DNA of 64,000 nt. Origin: an uncultured Cellvibrionales bacterium. GTDB taxonomy: Bacteria > Pseudomonadota > Gammaproteobacteria > Pseudomonadales > Porticoccaceae. A program made the translations under genes and the position numbers. Where the stretch lies: positions 38,644-102,643 of the forward strand of contig CAJWCO010000003.1 of the NCBI GenBank assembly GCA_913031145.1, written 5' to 3'. Below the pieces are notes generated by a model. The model did not search any database and was not told the DNA's origin. It saw nothing but the letters and a program-made list of their open reading frames with translations. This document shows, piece after piece, positions 1 to 10,619 of this stretch (its first letter is position 1; each line of letters opens with the position of its first letter).

Positions 1-1691
1 CAGGCGCCCTTTTTGTGGTTCCCCAGGGAACACTAGTCGATCAAAAAACAGCGGTTGATCCACTCGCACAGGTATTTAACGAGGGTGCCGGAACCACCTC
101 CGAAACGCTGGTTAGTGACGTCGTAAGGGCCATCGATAGTGCCGCAACAGATGCGCGAATCAGCCACTTAGTCATGGGGCTTGATCAGCTATCTGGTGCC
201 GGCATTAGTAAACTTGCAGAAATTGGTAATGCGTTGCAGCGCTTCAAACAATCCGACAAACCGATCATTGCCTACGCCGACAACTATGGCCAACAACAGT
301 ACTTTTTAGCCGCACATGCAGACAAAGTTTTTCTAAATTCGCTTGGGTCGGTCACCCTATTTGGTTATGGGGCTTACAACAATTACTTTAAAGACGCGCT
401 TGATAAACTCAAAGTCAATGTTCATGTTTTCCGTGCTGGCACTCACAAAAGCGCTGTAGAACCTTTTTTGGACAACAGCATGTCAAGCGCCTCGCGCAAA
501 CAAACAAGCGAGCTAGTGCGCTCTTTGTGGGATTTCTATGGGCAGCGTGTGGAGTCACTTCGGGAATTGCCGGAAGGCAGCATAGATGAGTATTCAAACC
601 AACTAGATACCCATTTACGAGACTATCAGGGAGACGCCGCTCAACTCGCATTAGGTTTTGGCCTTGTCGACCAAATTGCAACCCGCGAAGAAGTCAACGA
701 CTACCTTAATGCGTTGGTACCCGATAAGAACGGCCAGTTAGAGCACATCGATCTTTACGGGTACTTGCAGCATATCAACGGTGAACTGAAAAAAGGTGGG
801 CCGAATGCGCATAAAATTGCTGTCGTCACGGCGGTTGGCAATATGATTGATGGCTATCAACCCGCAGGCAACACGGGGGGCGAGACCCTCGCTGAAATTC
901 TCAAAGGCGTGAAAGACGAGGAGGGTCTGGCAGCAGTTGTGCTCCGTATTGACAGTCCCGGAGGAAGCGTCTACGCCGCTGAAGTTATTCGCGACTCCAT
1001 CACCAGTATTCGCGCCAAACAAATTCCAGTTGTGGTGTCGATGGGCAGCTATGCCGCGTCTGGGGGATATTGGATAGCCGCAGAAGCGGACCACTTAGTG
1101 GCCATGCCAACCACCCTAACAGGCTCAATAGGTGTGTACAGTGTCATTCCAACATTTGAGCGTAGTTTGAGCGCCCTAGGGATATACTCCGACGGTGTAG
1201 AGAGCACAAGTATGTCATCAATCATGCAGCTCGATAGACCTATGACACAGCAGGCCGAGAATATCTTCCAATTGAGCGTAGATAATATCTATCAACGCTT
1301 TGTTAAGCTAGTATCGACCGGCCGTAATCTCCCTCAAGATCGCGTTGCTACACTGGCAGAAGGCCGTGTCTACAGTGGTGTAAAAGCATTAGAGTTAGGT
1401 TTAATCGATCAACTGGGTGACCTTGAAGATGCGATAAAAGTCGCCGCAGAACTCGCAGAAGTAGACGACTACAGCATAGACTATCGGCAAATACCGATGA
1501 CCTTTCTAGAGCAAGCTGTGAGTCAATTAGACGTTCGAGTTCACTCTTTGATGCAGGCCAATATGGCGCCCGACTGGATCCCAAAATCGCTCTTACAAAC
1601 TTTTCAAGACACAATCCAACCGCTGCGCTGGGTTGACCAATTTAATGACCCTCGAAAAATCTACTTACACTGTAGCGAATGCCCCATGTAA
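1..1691 (+). CDS. sppA: Signal peptide peptidase SppA (67K type), 5' end cut by the window edge
   Basis: Inner-membrane serine protease that degrades leftover signal peptides. The frame is open to the first base, so the N-terminal membrane anchor and true start lie outside; the first in-window GTG (position 15) is an internal Val. Both tandem S49 domains are present. The catalytic Lys lies in 'THKSAVEPF' (residue 145 counted from position 15), and the nucleophile Ser in 'YAASGGYWIA' (residue 349), matching the Lys/Ser dyad of E. coli SppA (known for the family). The C-terminus is complete, ending at TAA. It converges on hda with a 35 nt gap in which I see no clear terminator. Confidence 0.95.
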   Translation, partial: GALFVVPQGTLVDQKTAVDPLAQVFNEGAGTTSETLVSDVVRAIDSAATDARISHLVMGLDQLSGAGISKLAEIGNALQRFKQSDKPIIAYADNYGQQQYFLAAHADKVFLNSLGSVTLFGYGAYNNYFKDALDKLKVNVHVFRAGTHKSAVEPFLDNSMSSASRKQTSELVRSLWDFYGQRVESLRELPEGSIDEYSNQLDTHLRDYQGDAAQLALGFGLVDQIATREEVNDYLNALVPDKNGQLEHIDLYGYLQHINGELKKGGPNAHKIAVVTAVGNMIDGYQPAGNTGGETLAEILKGVKDEEGLAAVVLRIDSPGGSVYAAEVIRDSITSIRAKQIPVVVSMGSYAASGGYWIAAEADHLVAMPTTLTGSIGVYSVIPTFERSLSALGIYSDGVESTSMSSIMQLDRPMTQQAENIFQLSVDNIYQRFVKLVSTGRNLPQDRVATLAEGRVYSGVKALELGLIDQLGDLEDAIKVAAELAEVDDYSIDYRQIPMTFLEQAVSQLDVRVHSLMQANMAPDWIPKSLLQTFQDTIQPLRWVDQFNDPRKIYLHCSECPM

Positions 1692-1726
1692 CAGCGATGG
1701 AGCGGCTTCTTTTCGTGGATGCACAG

Positions 1727-2404
1727 TTACAAATTGAATATGCTCTTAACGAGCGGTAGCGTGATACGGCGTTGCGATGCCAACGAAGCCGCATCAATTG
1801 CATCTAACGCGCTCATCAGCGTGCGAGTGCTTCGAGTTGTGCGGCTCAAAAGATAGCGTGCCACCTCATCCGGCAAATACAGTCCTCTTCGATTTGCGCG
1901 ATATTGCATCAGGCGTCGAAGATCCTCATCACGATAATCAGATAAGTGCAGCGAAATACCGGATTTTAGTCGTGACAGTAGATCGGCCAGCGTAACGCCC
2001 AGCGCGTCCGCTGGACAATGCGCAGCACACACTAAAGGCGTTCCGCTATCGACACAACGATTGAAAAAATGAAATAAAGGATCCTGCCACGCCGGCTGGT
2101 TGGCCACAGTTTGTAGGTCGTCGAGGCAAACTAAAGTGCGCTCCTCTAATCCTTGCAGAACGTTTTCAGCAGGATATTCTGACACCTCATCTAGCGCCAT
2201 ATACACAGAGCCCGGGCGATTTTGACATGCGGCTTGCAATAAGTGCGAAATACCGGTTCCCGCCTCACCTGATAGATAAAAATAGGATTGCTTACTCTCG
2301 CGCAAGCAACTTAATGCCAAATACTGCAATGTCCCTGTAGGCGCATAGAAATTATCAAACGTCGCTTGATCATCGAGCGCCACCGCGAGAGCCATTTGCG
2401 TCAC
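1727..2404 (-). CDS. hda: DnaA regulatory inactivator Hda
   Basis: AAA+ DnaA homologue that, with the DNA-loaded beta clamp, stimulates ATP hydrolysis by DnaA after initiation. I start it at GTG 2404, whose GTGA overlaps the stop of the upstream DUF2066 gene; this gives an N-terminus 'VTQMALAV' that lines up with the clamp-binding start of Pseudomonas Hda (QLPLSV type). A TTG at 2416 and an ATG at 2395 are alternatives. The P-loop reads GEAGTGISHLL, so the usual Lys/Arg is Ile. The C-terminal arginine region (TRSTRTLMSALD) is present. About 225 aa, normal for Hda. Co-transcribed with the DUF2066 gene, as in Pseudomonas. Confidence 0.9.
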   Translation of the reverse strand: MTQMALAVALDDQATFDNFYAPTGTLQYLALSCLRESKQSYFYLSGEAGTGISHLLQAACQNRPGSVYMALDEVSEYPAENVLQGLEERTLVCLDDLQTVANQPAWQDPLFHFFNRCVDSGTPLVCAAHCPADALGVTLADLLSRLKSGISLHLSDYRDEDLRRLMQYRANRRGLYLPDEVARYLLSRTTRSTRTLMSALDAIDAASLASQRRITLPLVKSIFNL

Positions 2405-3468
2405 GGAGCCACCCAACTCAGATCTAAAGTATCGCGCTCAAACGCCTGACTTATTGTCGCTGGACGGAAGTAGCCACTGCGCAGTAAAGACTGATAAAAA
2501 CGTCGAATATCCCCCCCAATCGAAACCGACAAGGCCAAATCGGTTCCCTCAACACGCGTAACCTGCAAATTCTCTACCAACTCAAGTCGAGATATTTGTT
2601 CCAACACCCCTCGGTAGCCACTGAACGAGTTGATACCAGCAACGTTTAAACTCAACCGATGCCGCTCCTTCTGAGGGACATACGCATAGAAAGGTGCAAT
2701 TTCGTCGACAATACGATCGAGGCTCTTATTGATGAATTGCTCAACCGAGGGTGCACGGCCATCGCCAAGCTTTCGCTGACCAGACGCCTGATAAAGCCAT
2801 GAGCCGCGGACCTGTCCTGACGAAGTGGTGTAAAACCGCAATAGCACCCAGATATCACTCTGATAACGCTGCGATGCCTCGGCGATTGCACTCGCATCCA
2901 TGCGCCAAGCAGCCGTCGGGGTCAACGTGATACGATCTTCTAGATCATATTCTGGCATAACTAAAGGAATGCCTCGCTGTTGCAATTTCAGGTCGATCTG
3001 CTTAGTGATATCTGGTGCACGTATTGCGTTAACAAATTGTCGCCCAGTGATGGGGTCATCTTTAATCGTCCAAATAAGTAATGAAGGGCGATTAGACGGC
3101 AAAACGGGCAGTGCGTTTTCACGCAGTAATTTATCCAGCGCGGTGCGCGAAAAATTGACTTCCAGACCGATGCCTGGCTGCTGCGTTGCGTGCAAGGAGT
3201 CAGAAATAGTGTAACCTTGCGCAACGACGAGATCGTCACTGCTCAAAAGCAGTGTTTCAAGCGCAGGAGATTTGGCGATTTTGCTGTTGCCTGTTAACTT
3301 TACAAGTACCTGTTGCAAAGCCTCGCGCACGCCTTGTCGCTGCGCGATCAAGCTCTGGTTGGGGACTAGCGCGTGCCCCTGGTACAAATGGGCAACCTGT
3401 TCACCCTGCAACGGCGCATTAAACAACGCTAATAATACGGCCAACCCAACATGCGCAGCTATTTTCAA
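2401..3468 (-). CDS. DUF2066 domain-containing periplasmic protein
   Basis: 355-aa protein with an N-terminal signal peptide (hydrophobic residues about 6-20, ending near a Leu-Gln-Gly site) and no other membrane segment, so probably periplasmic. Sequence character and its position directly before hda match the DUF2066 family, which often sits upstream of hda in gammaproteobacteria. Its function is not known to me. It is transcribed divergently from purM; an extended -10 element (TGCTATAAT) lies 27 nt upstream on the minus strand. The stop codon overlaps the hda start by 4 nt, implying coupled translation. Confidence 0.75.
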   Translation of the reverse strand: MKIAAHVGLAVLLALFNAPLQGEQVAHLYQGHALVPNQSLIAQRQGVREALQQVLVKLTGNSKIAKSPALETLLLSSDDLVVAQGYTISDSLHATQQPGIGLEVNFSRTALDKLLRENALPVLPSNRPSLLIWTIKDDPITGRQFVNAIRAPDITKQIDLKLQQRGIPLVMPEYDLEDRITLTPTAAWRMDASAIAEASQRYQSDIWVLLRFYTTSSGQVRGSWLYQASGQRKLGDGRAPSVEQFINKSLDRIVDEIAPFYAYVPQKERHRLSLNVAGINSFSGYRGVLEQISRLELVENLQVTRVEGTDLALSVSIGGDIRRFYQSLLRSGYFRPATISQAFERDTLDLSWVAP

Positions 3469-3494
3469 TGAACAACTCCTGATTTAGGCTGTCC

Positions 3495-3503
3495 ATTATA
3501 GCA
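3495..3503 (-). promoter_or_regulatory. Extended -10 promoter element for DUF2066-hda
   Basis: On the minus strand this reads TGCTATAAT, a perfect -10 hexamer with the TGn extension, 27 nt before the DUF2066 start codon. I see no good -35 at 17 nt, which extended -10 promoters tolerate. Inferred from sequence only. Confidence 0.5.
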
Positions 3504-3566
3504 GTGCTTAATGAAAATTTGCGCCAAGCACTTTAAAATACACTCTTTATCAAGGCAACCTGTATT

Positions 3567-4625
3567 ATGAAAACGCAAACGCCACCGCTGAGTTACAAAG
3601 ACGCCGGTGTTGATATCGATGCTGGCAATCAACTCATTCACAACATTAAGGGTGCTGCAAAACGGACACGACGGCCTGGGGTGTTATCTGGACTCGGTGG
3701 TTTCGGCGCACTGTTTGAACTGCCCCCGGGGTACAAACAACCTGTGCTCGTTTCGGGAACGGATGGCGTCGGAACGAAATTGCGCTTAGCGCTTGATTAT
3801 GAGAGGCACAACAGTGTCGGTATCGACTTGGTTGCCATGTGCGTGAACGACCTGATTGTCTGTGGGGCAGAGCCGCTCTTTTTCCTTGATTACTACGCTA
3901 CAGGCAAACTCGATTTAGAGGTGGCAGCCGCGGTCATTGATGGTATCGCTGATGGTTGCGAGTTAGCGGGTTGTGCGCTCATTGGAGGCGAAACTGCAGA
4001 AATGCCGGGCATGTATGCAGACGAAGACTATGATTTAGCCGGCTTTTGTGTCGGCGTGGTCGAAAAGGCTGATATGCTCGAAGGTAAAGCAGTTGCAGTG
4101 GGCGACCAATTAATCGGACTCGCGTCATCCGGTCCACATTCGAACGGATACTCGCTCATCCGTAAAGTACTGGAACGCAGTGCAACTGACCCTACCGAAT
4201 TCAAGCTCGGTGATGAACACCTCATAGACCTGCTCATGGCGCCGACAAGAATTTATGTCAAATCCTTGCAGTCATTGCGCTCGGAAGTGCCAGTGAGTGC
4301 GATCGCACATATCACCGGAGGGGGCTTGCTGGAAAATATACCCCGCGTATTGCCCAATCATACCAAAGCAATAATTGACCTTGCAGCATGGCAGCGTCCG
4401 CACGTTTTTGATTGGCTGCAGGCCACCGGAAATATTGCCGAACGTGAAATGTACAGGACACTCAATTGCGGTATCGGCATGATCGTCTGCGTGCCGCCTA
4501 ATTATGTAGAGCGTGCACTGCGCTGTTTGCGAGAAGCAGGTGAGCATGCGGTCGTCGTAGGCGCCGTTGCAGATGCTGGTGACTCGCAAGATGCGCACGT
4601 CGAACTATTAGGGTTGTTAGCGTGA
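3567..4625 (+). CDS. purM: Phosphoribosylformylglycinamidine cyclo-ligase (AIR synthetase)
   Basis: Cytoplasmic ATP-dependent enzyme that closes the imidazole ring to form AIR, step five of purine synthesis. 352 aa, close to the usual length of about 345. Visible family motifs are '[12 protein letters not shown]', the metal/ATP segment '[17 protein letters not shown]', '[11 protein letters not shown]' and '[12 protein letters not shown]'. The stop overlaps the purN start as GTGA, so the two purine genes form a coupled operon, the standard gammaproteobacterial arrangement. ATG 3567 fits the family N-terminus. Confidence 0.97.
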   Translation: MKTQTPPLSYKDAGVDIDAGNQLIHNIKGAAKRTRRPGVLSGLGGFGALFELPPGYKQPVLVSGTDGVGTKLRLALDYERHNSVGIDLVAMCVNDLIVCGAEPLFFLDYYATGKLDLEVAAAVIDGIADGCELAGCALIGGETAEMPGMYADEDYDLAGFCVGVVEKADMLEGKAVAVGDQLIGLASSGPHSNGYSLIRKVLERSATDPTEFKLGDEHLIDLLMAPTRIYVKSLQSLRSEVPVSAIAHITGGGLLENIPRVLPNHTKAIIDLAAWQRPHVFDWLQATGNIAEREMYRTLNCGIGMIVCVPPNYVERALRCLREAGEHAVVVGAVADAGDSQDAHVELLGLLA

Positions 4626-5326
4626 TCGAAACGCTGAAAAAGGCAAAAATAGTGGTGCTAATTTCCGGTAGCGGATCTAATTTGCAAGCGTTAATAAATG
4701 CTTGTGAAACCGGACATCTCAACGCCCACATTGCATTAGTCATAAGCAACCGACCCCAAGCAAGGGGTCTCGCACGTGCCGAACGCGCCGGCATCAAAAC
4801 GCAGGTGATTGATCACCAAGATTTTATTAAGCGCGCCGATTTTGATAAAGAACTGGCGCGTTCGATCGCTGACTACTCGCCGACCCTCGTTGTTTTAGCC
4901 GGTTTTATGCGTATCTTGAGTGCTGATTTTGTCGATCAGTTCGCATCGCGTCTGCTCAACGTACATCCTTCACTATTGCCTAAGTACCCAGGACTCAACA
5001 CGCATCAACGTGCGCTAGACGCCGGCGATAACGAAGCCGGTGCAACAGTACATTTTGTAACCACAGAACTTGATGGCGGCCCGGCGATTGTGCAAGCCGC
5101 CGTACCTATAGAAACCCACGACCGAGTCGAAGATATCGCCAGCCGCGTTTTAGTGGTGGAACATAAAATTGTTCCTCTCGCAGCGCACTGGTTCATTGAG
5201 GGACGTTTGAACTTACGAGCCGGCGCTGCGGAATTGGACGGAACGCCATTGCCGATTCAAGGCTACGTGTTTCGCAGTAGCAAAACAACGAGCCATCACA
5301 ACTCACAGATCCCATCAAGCGTTTAA
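4622..5326 (+). CDS. purN: Phosphoribosylglycinamide formyltransferase 1
   Basis: Transfers a formyl group from 10-formyl-THF to GAR, step three of purine synthesis. The phosphate-binding start '[13 protein letters not shown]', the catalytic Asn/His in 'LNVHPSLLP' and the Asp in '[12 protein letters not shown]' are all present. 234 aa, about 20 longer than E. coli PurN because of a C-terminal tail rich in Ser/His with no recognisable domain. GTG start overlaps the purM stop by 4 nt. A DUF3108 gene follows closely. Confidence 0.97.
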   Translation: MIETLKKAKIVVLISGSGSNLQALINACETGHLNAHIALVISNRPQARGLARAERAGIKTQVIDHQDFIKRADFDKELARSIADYSPTLVVLAGFMRILSADFVDQFASRLLNVHPSLLPKYPGLNTHQRALDAGDNEAGATVHFVTTELDGGPAIVQAAVPIETHDRVEDIASRVLVVEHKIVPLAAHWFIEGRLNLRAGAAELDGTPLPIQGYVFRSSKTTSHHNSQIPSSV

Positions 5327-5346
5327 CGCAAGCAATGGAGTTGCGC

Positions 5347-6087
5347 ATGAAGATAAGACAACTAATGATCGCAGGCTGTTTCGTTTTCCAAGCGTGTATC
5401 TCGGCGGCTTCCGTGGACTGGGCGACCGTAGAACTTCGTGCAAAATATTCAACGAAATACAACGGCATGAAAATCGATGCGATCAAGACCCTCTCAAAAA
5501 ACGCCGACAATGAATATGAAGATCGGTTAGACGCATCAAGTCTGCTCGGAAAAATCCAGCAAATAGCACGTTTTACGCTCGACGAGACAGGACAACTGGT
5601 CCCTCTAACCTACCTCAATAAACGTACCCTTCTAGGCATCAAGCGCAGCGAAACACAAACCTTTGACTGGGCCAAGAAGCAGGCTATCTACATGAAGAAA
5701 GGTAGCCCCGTTACAACCGGCATAGAGCTTGGAGTCCTCGACCTTCCTACACACTACTTACAGCTCAGACGGGACTTGCATGCGGGTCGAAAAAAGTTCG
5801 AGTATGAACTCATTCGCCGAGGACAGCGACGAACCTACGCATACCGCTGGCTCGGCAAAGAACACGTTAATACGTCTGTCGGCGAATTAGAAACTGACAT
5901 GTTCGTTCTCGAGCGCGATGACCAGAAAAGACAAACCAAACTGTGGTTAGCATCAAATTGGGGTTATTTATTGGTAAAACTGGAACAAACTGAGGAAAAA
6001 GATCACTATACTATGCAGCTGGAGGAGGCTGTCATTGCTGGGCAAGCAGTCACCCCCAAGCGCTCTGCCACAAAGGACTCTTTATGA
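5347..6087 (+). CDS. DUF3108 domain-containing secreted protein
   Basis: I place the start at ATG 5347, because GGAG sits 7 nt upstream; the ATG at 5335 has no ribosome site. The product begins with a signal peptide (MKIRQLMIAGCFVFQACISA), cleaved probably after ISA, and continues as a roughly 225-aa beta-rich region of DUF3108 type. Many family members sit next to purN in gammaproteobacteria. The Cys near the signal end does not make a convincing lipobox. Function unknown; periplasmic or outer-membrane associated by inference. Its stop overlaps the next start (ATGA). Confidence 0.7.
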   Translation: MKIRQLMIAGCFVFQACISAASVDWATVELRAKYSTKYNGMKIDAIKTLSKNADNEYEDRLDASSLLGKIQQIARFTLDETGQLVPLTYLNKRTLLGIKRSETQTFDWAKKQAIYMKKGSPVTTGIELGVLDLPTHYLQLRRDLHAGRKKFEYELIRRGQRRTYAYRWLGKEHVNTSVGELETDMFVLERDDQKRQTKLWLASNWGYLLVKLEQTEEKDHYTMQLEEAVIAGQAVTPKRSATKDSL

Positions 6088-6926
6088 AGTCGACGGATAA
6101 AAAATCGAACACCAACGTCATCATTATTTCCATTGGCGCATTAGCCATAGCCTTGGTAGGCGCGGGGGTTTTCTACCGCTTACAAAATAACGGCATAAGT
6201 GACCCCGAGGCCCTTGGATCGATTCCCGAAGTGGTTGAAGTCATCGTAGAAAAACCCTCAGTTCCAGAGGCGGACATCCCCGTGATTGAAGATCCCGAAG
6301 CCGTTGTCGAGGCAGACTCCCCAAAACCGAAGCCGTTAGTTCTTCCTGAACTAAATGATAGCGATGTTTTCGTTCGTGATCGTGTAAAGTTCATTTCCTC
6401 AAATACCCACTTTTTACGCTGGATAACCACCGATGACGTGTTGCGACGCGCTGCCAGCTACTTAGATGGTCTATCCAGAGGAGTTATACTGTCAAAGATC
6501 TTTCCATTAACGGCACCTGATCCTACGTTCACAACGCACAGAGATGCCCAGTCTATCTGGATGAATGCCGGAAATTACGAGCGTTATGATGCCACGGTCA
6601 ACACGCTGCTGTCGTTCGATATGGAGGTGTTGGCGCAGATGTTTCACTTACTGCGCCCCTTGCTAGAGGCGTCTTTCGCAGAGATGGGCTATCAACCTCG
6701 ACAGATGGAGGGCATCATATTACGGTCAATTGACCGAGTGCTCGCCACCCCCATTATTGTCGAGCCAATCGAATTGACCCGAGAATCTGTTCTCTACCAA
6801 TACGCAGATCCAGATCTAGAAGGATTGTTGCCACTACAAAAACAGATTTTACGCACCGGCCCTGAGAATACCCAAAAACTCCAGCAACAGGCATTGGCAC
6901 TGAAAACGGCCTTGCTTAACCCGTAA
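6084..6926 (+). CDS. DUF3014 domain-containing membrane protein
   Basis: 280 aa. One N-terminal transmembrane segment (about residues 12-30), then an acidic, proline-rich linker with many Glu/Pro/Val residues (about 40-85), then a mostly helical domain resembling DUF3014. The linker suggests a domain held away from the membrane in the periplasm. The start overlaps the DUF3108 stop by 4 nt, so the two are probably made together and may work together at the envelope. Function unknown. Convergent with dcd. Confidence 0.65.
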   Translation: MKSTDKKSNTNVIIISIGALAIALVGAGVFYRLQNNGISDPEALGSIPEVVEVIVEKPSVPEADIPVIEDPEAVVEADSPKPKPLVLPELNDSDVFVRDRVKFISSNTHFLRWITTDDVLRRAASYLDGLSRGVILSKIFPLTAPDPTFTTHRDAQSIWMNAGNYERYDATVNTLLSFDMEVLAQMFHLLRPLLEASFAEMGYQPRQMEGIILRSIDRVLATPIIVEPIELTRESVLYQYADPDLEGLLPLQKQILRTGPENTQKLQQQALALKTALLNP

Positions 6927-6944
6927 AAGACGCTTTGCGTTCCC

Positions 6945-7511
6945 TTAGGTTTTCGGCAAAGTAACACCTGTTTGACCCTGATATTTACCGCCGCGATCTG
7001 CATACGAAGTCTCGCAAACTTGGTCCGACTCGAAAAACAGCATTTGTGCAACACCCTCGTTCGCATATATCTTTGCGGGGAGGTTTGTGGTGTTCGAAAA
7101 TTCAAGGGTCACGTGTCCCTCCCACTCAGGTTCGAGAGGCGTTACATTGACAATGATGCCACAGCGGGCATAGGTCGACTTACCTAAGCAAATCGTCAGC
7201 ACCGAACGTGGAATCCGAAAATACTCAACCGTACGAGCTAGAGCAAACGAATTTGGCGGGATAACACAGTGCTTACCAACAATATCAACAAAGGCGTCAT
7301 TATCAAAGTTCTTTGGATCAACCGTCTTGGAGTGGATGTTGGTAAAGATTTTAAACTCATCCGCACAACGGACATCGTAACCATAACTGGATACGCCATA
7401 AGAAATCACGCGTTCGGAGCCCGAATATCGAACCTGTGACGCCTCATATGGCTCAATCATACCCTGTTCTTCGGCCATTTTTCGTATCCAACGGTCTGAC
7501 TTAATACTCAT
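6945..7511 (-). CDS. dcd: dCTP deaminase
   Basis: Trimeric enzyme converting dCTP to dUTP for thymidylate synthesis. 188 aa, typical length. The core segment '[19 protein letters not shown]' followed by '[12 protein letters not shown]' carries the conserved Arg and catalytic Glu of the family. Gene order dcd-mrp-metG matches Pseudomonas and relatives. ATG start at 7511. A 130 nt gap separates it from mrp upstream, so it may have its own promoter, though I see no strong one. Confidence 0.96.
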   Translation of the reverse strand: MSIKSDRWIRKMAEEQGMIEPYEASQVRYSGSERVISYGVSSYGYDVRCADEFKIFTNIHSKTVDPKNFDNDAFVDIVGKHCVIPPNSFALARTVEYFRIPRSVLTICLGKSTYARCGIIVNVTPLEPEWEGHVTLEFSNTTNLPAKIYANEGVAQMLFFESDQVCETSYADRGGKYQGQTGVTLPKT

Positions 7512-7641
7512 TGATAAAACTCCATTACATAAAAACGATTAATTTGTCGATATTGCTCTAGCGCAACATGCTATTGGGTCGGGTACATTTACGTGTATCT
7601 TCCTCTTTACTTTTCCCCGAAATTTTTCAAAGCGCCGCTAA

Positions 7642-8445
7642 TTACTCGAAAACAATCTCCGGCTCCTCGGGGGTATCCGCACATCTCAACGCACCGATTA
7701 CAGCGAGAGCGATAACCGTGTAGGATTGGGCGACCTTACTATCTGGCGCAGCTACAACGACTGGAACGCCGGCATCTCCTTGATGACGAACACGCGAGTC
7801 AAGAGGCAGTTGGCCAAGCAGCGCAACCTCATGGGACTGCGCAATCGCCAAACCGCCTCCAGCACCAAATACCGCCTCTTTGTGACCGCAAGCCACACAC
7901 TGGTGCATGGACATATTTTCCACAACTCCCAAAATGGGCACGCTGACCTTGGCAAACATCTGTATCCCTTTTTCGGCATCCAAAAGGGCGATATCTTGGG
8001 GTGTTGTTACGATGACTGCGCCCGACAATTTAACCTGTTGTGCCAATGTCAATTGAATGTCCCCGGTTCCTGGCGGCATATCGACTAACAGCACGTCGAG
8101 GGGGCCCCACGCGGTATGATTAAGCATCTGTTGCAACGCCCCCGAGGCCATGGGTCCACGCCATGCCATCGGCGTATCTCGGGTCACCAAATAGGCCATG
8201 GACATGGTACTTAATCCCTGTGCCTGTAATGGCAGAAGCCGCTTGCCGTCATCAGATTGAGGTCGTTGACCTTCGGCCACACCCAACATCATGGCGATAC
8301 TTGGACCATATATGTCCGCGTCCAAAAGCCCCACTCGCAGCCCTTGCGCAAGCATGCTAAGCGCCAGATTAACTGCAACCGTAGACTTACCCACACCGCC
8401 TTTACCCGATGCAACTGCTACAATGTATTGGACCTGACTGATCAA
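7642..8445 (-). CDS. apbC: Mrp/ApbC-type iron-sulfur carrier ATPase
   Basis: P-loop ATPase of the Mrp/NBP35 family that delivers Fe-S clusters to apoproteins in the cytoplasm. The deviant Walker A 'SGKGGVGKST', 'DADIYGPS', 'VDMPPGTGD' and the cluster-binding CxxC in 'HQCVACGH' are visible. 267 aa, about 100 shorter than E. coli Mrp because the N-terminal DUF59 (MIP18) domain is absent. The start is TTG 8445, chosen because GGAGGAG lies 6 nt upstream and no better start occurs. Divergent from metG. Confidence 0.93.
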   Translation of the reverse strand: MISQVQYIVAVASGKGGVGKSTVAVNLALSMLAQGLRVGLLDADIYGPSIAMMLGVAEGQRPQSDDGKRLLPLQAQGLSTMSMAYLVTRDTPMAWRGPMASGALQQMLNHTAWGPLDVLLVDMPPGTGDIQLTLAQQVKLSGAVIVTTPQDIALLDAEKGIQMFAKVSVPILGVVENMSMHQCVACGHKEAVFGAGGGLAIAQSHEVALLGQLPLDSRVRHQGDAGVPVVVAAPDSKVAQSYTVIALAVIGALRCADTPEEPEIVFE

Positions 8446-8579
8446 AACCCTCTCCTCCTACGGTAGCATCCGCGCTGCTATTTGCCCGAGCAAACCGACG
8501 AATAACGCATGAAAATTTGCCGTAAACTAGCTATAGTTGTTGCCGTTAAAACTCGAATTACAAAAAAGAAGCTTAGCCC

Positions 8580-10601
8580 ATGTCAAGTGTCCGTCGAATC
8601 CTAGTCACTAGTGCTCTTCCCTATGCCAATGCAGCTCTTCATCTAGGGCATATTCTCGAGTATACGCAAACTGACATTTGGGTGCGCTTCCAAAAAATGC
8701 GTGGACACGAATGTTACTACGTTTGCGCCGACGATGCGCACGGAACTGCAATCATGCTGAAGGCTGACGAGCAAGGTATTTCGCCTGAAGAGCACATTGC
8801 GAAAATGCGAATAATTCATGAGGCAGATTTTGCCGATTTCTCAATTGGAGTGGATCATTACCATTCAACGCATTCTGAGGAAAACCGAATCTTTTCTGAA
8901 CTCATCTATGAGCGACTCACTGCCAATAATCACATTGCGCAGCGCAATGTTGTGCAGTCCTACGACCCTCAAAAAAATATTTTTCTTGCAGACCGGTACG
9001 TGCGCGGAGCATGCCCAAAATGCCAAGCTCCAGACCAATACGGCGATAATTGTGAGGCCTGTGGTGCCACCTACCAAGCCAATGAACTCATCGACGCGAT
9101 CTCTACGCTCACAGGGGTCAAGCCTGTGGAGAAAGAATCTCTCCACTATTTTTTCAAATTACCAGAGTTCACCGAATTTCTTCGCAATTGGACACGCGAA
9201 GGCCACCTGCAAGACGAAGTGGCGAATAAATTGGCAGAATGGCTGGACGACGGGCTTAAAGAATGGGATATCAGCCGCGACGCACCCTACTTTGGATTTG
9301 AAATCCCAAATGCCCCCGGCAAATATTTTTACGTATGGCTGGATGCGCCGATTGGCTATATGGCGAGTTTTAAATATTTATGCGAGCGGGAGAACATCAA
9401 CTTCGATGACTTTTGGGGAGCGCAAAGCCGAGCTGAATTACACCATTTTATTGGTAAGGATATTATCAATTTTCATGCCTTGTTCTGGCCAGCGATGCTC
9501 AAAAGCGCCGGATTTCGAACACCTACGCAGGTGGCTGTGCATGGTTTTGTTACGGTCAATGGGAAAAAAATGTCTAAATCAAGAGGCACGTTTATCAACG
9601 CGCGCTGTTACCTAAACCATCTCAACCCTGAGTATTTACGCTATTACTACGCCTCTAAATTGTCACGCTCCGTTGACGATATTGATCTTAATCTCGAAGA
9701 TTTTCTGACTAAAGTAAACAGTGACCTCGTTGGTAAAGTCGTAAACATAGCCAGTCGTTGCGCAAACTTTGTGGCTCAAGGTAATGCCGGCGTCCTCGCA
9801 GCAACGCTTCCTAATCAAGCCCTCTGGGATCGCCTTAGCGGCGCATCCGAAGGTATCGCCGCGCATTATGAACAGCGTAACTTTAGTCGAGCCATCCGCG
9901 AAGTCATGGGTCTGGCGGACGCCGCCAATGAGTACATTGCCGTGTCGGAACCGTGGAAGCTCAACAAAGACCCGAGCAGACAGCAAGATGTTGTCGATAT
10001 CTGCTCCCTCGGGATCAATCTGTTTCGACTGCTGATGATTTACCTTAAACCGATTCTGCCTGTCATGGCTGCGGCCAGTGAAACTTTTTTAAATGATCGT
10101 TTTGATTGGGCGAGCGCCCAAAACCCGCTTCTCAACCACCGCATTGAACCCTTTCAACCGCTACTCAAACGCGTTGAGCAATCCAGCATTGATGCAATGC
10201 TCACCGCAAGTGCTCATGAGATCCCTGACAAGGTCGCCGCCATCGCCTCTGAAGCAGGAAAAGTATTGCCTTTTGAACCACCGATTACCTTTAATGATTT
10301 TACGAAGATCGATTTGAGAGTGGCTAAAATAATTCAAGCTGAAGCGGTACAGGGCGCTGACAAGTTACTGCGACTAACACTTGATTTGGGGTGTGATGAA
10401 CGCACTGTCTTCTCTGGCATAAAATCTTCTTATGACCCCGAGAGTTTAAAGGGCCGATTAACGCTGATGGTCGCTAATCTAGAACCAAGGAAGATGCGCT
10501 TTGGATTGTCTGAGGGCATGGTGCTGGCTGCCAGCTCTGAGGATGGCATCTATTTACTGGAACCCGACACTGGAGCAAAAGCGGGATTACGCGTAACCTA
10601 A
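8580..10601 (+). CDS. metG: Methionyl-tRNA synthetase
   Basis: Class I aminoacyl-tRNA synthetase charging tRNA-Met. 673 aa, the long dimeric form. In order: HIGH-type motif 'ALHLGH' (about residue 20), zinc knuckle with paired CxxC ('CPKCQA' and 'CEACGA', about 145-165), 'KKMSKSRG' (about 330), anticodon-binding helices, and a C-terminal EMAP/OB tRNA-binding domain from about 575 ('[12 protein letters not shown]'). Divergent from mrp, upstream of the rnf operon. Confidence 0.98.
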   Translation: MSSVRRILVTSALPYANAALHLGHILEYTQTDIWVRFQKMRGHECYYVCADDAHGTAIMLKADEQGISPEEHIAKMRIIHEADFADFSIGVDHYHSTHSEENRIFSELIYERLTANNHIAQRNVVQSYDPQKNIFLADRYVRGACPKCQAPDQYGDNCEACGATYQANELIDAISTLTGVKPVEKESLHYFFKLPEFTEFLRNWTREGHLQDEVANKLAEWLDDGLKEWDISRDAPYFGFEIPNAPGKYFYVWLDAPIGYMASFKYLCERENINFDDFWGAQSRAELHHFIGKDIINFHALFWPAMLKSAGFRTPTQVAVHGFVTVNGKKMSKSRGTFINARCYLNHLNPEYLRYYYASKLSRSVDDIDLNLEDFLTKVNSDLVGKVVNIASRCANFVAQGNAGVLAATLPNQALWDRLSGASEGIAAHYEQRNFSRAIREVMGLADAANEYIAVSEPWKLNKDPSRQQDVVDICSLGINLFRLLMIYLKPILPVMAAASETFLNDRFDWASAQNPLLNHRIEPFQPLLKRVEQSSIDAMLTASAHEIPDKVAAIASEAGKVLPFEPPITFNDFTKIDLRVAKIIQAEAVQGADKLLRLTLDLGCDERTVFSGIKSSYDPESLKGRLTLMVANLEPRKMRFGLSEGMVLAASSEDGIYLLEPDTGAKAGLRVT

Positions 10602-10619
10602 ACAGCCGACGCATGATGG

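Noticed and set aside
8818..9615. 265-codon frame on the plus strand inside metG
   Set aside because: It lies wholly within metG in another frame, with no ribosome site and no domain.
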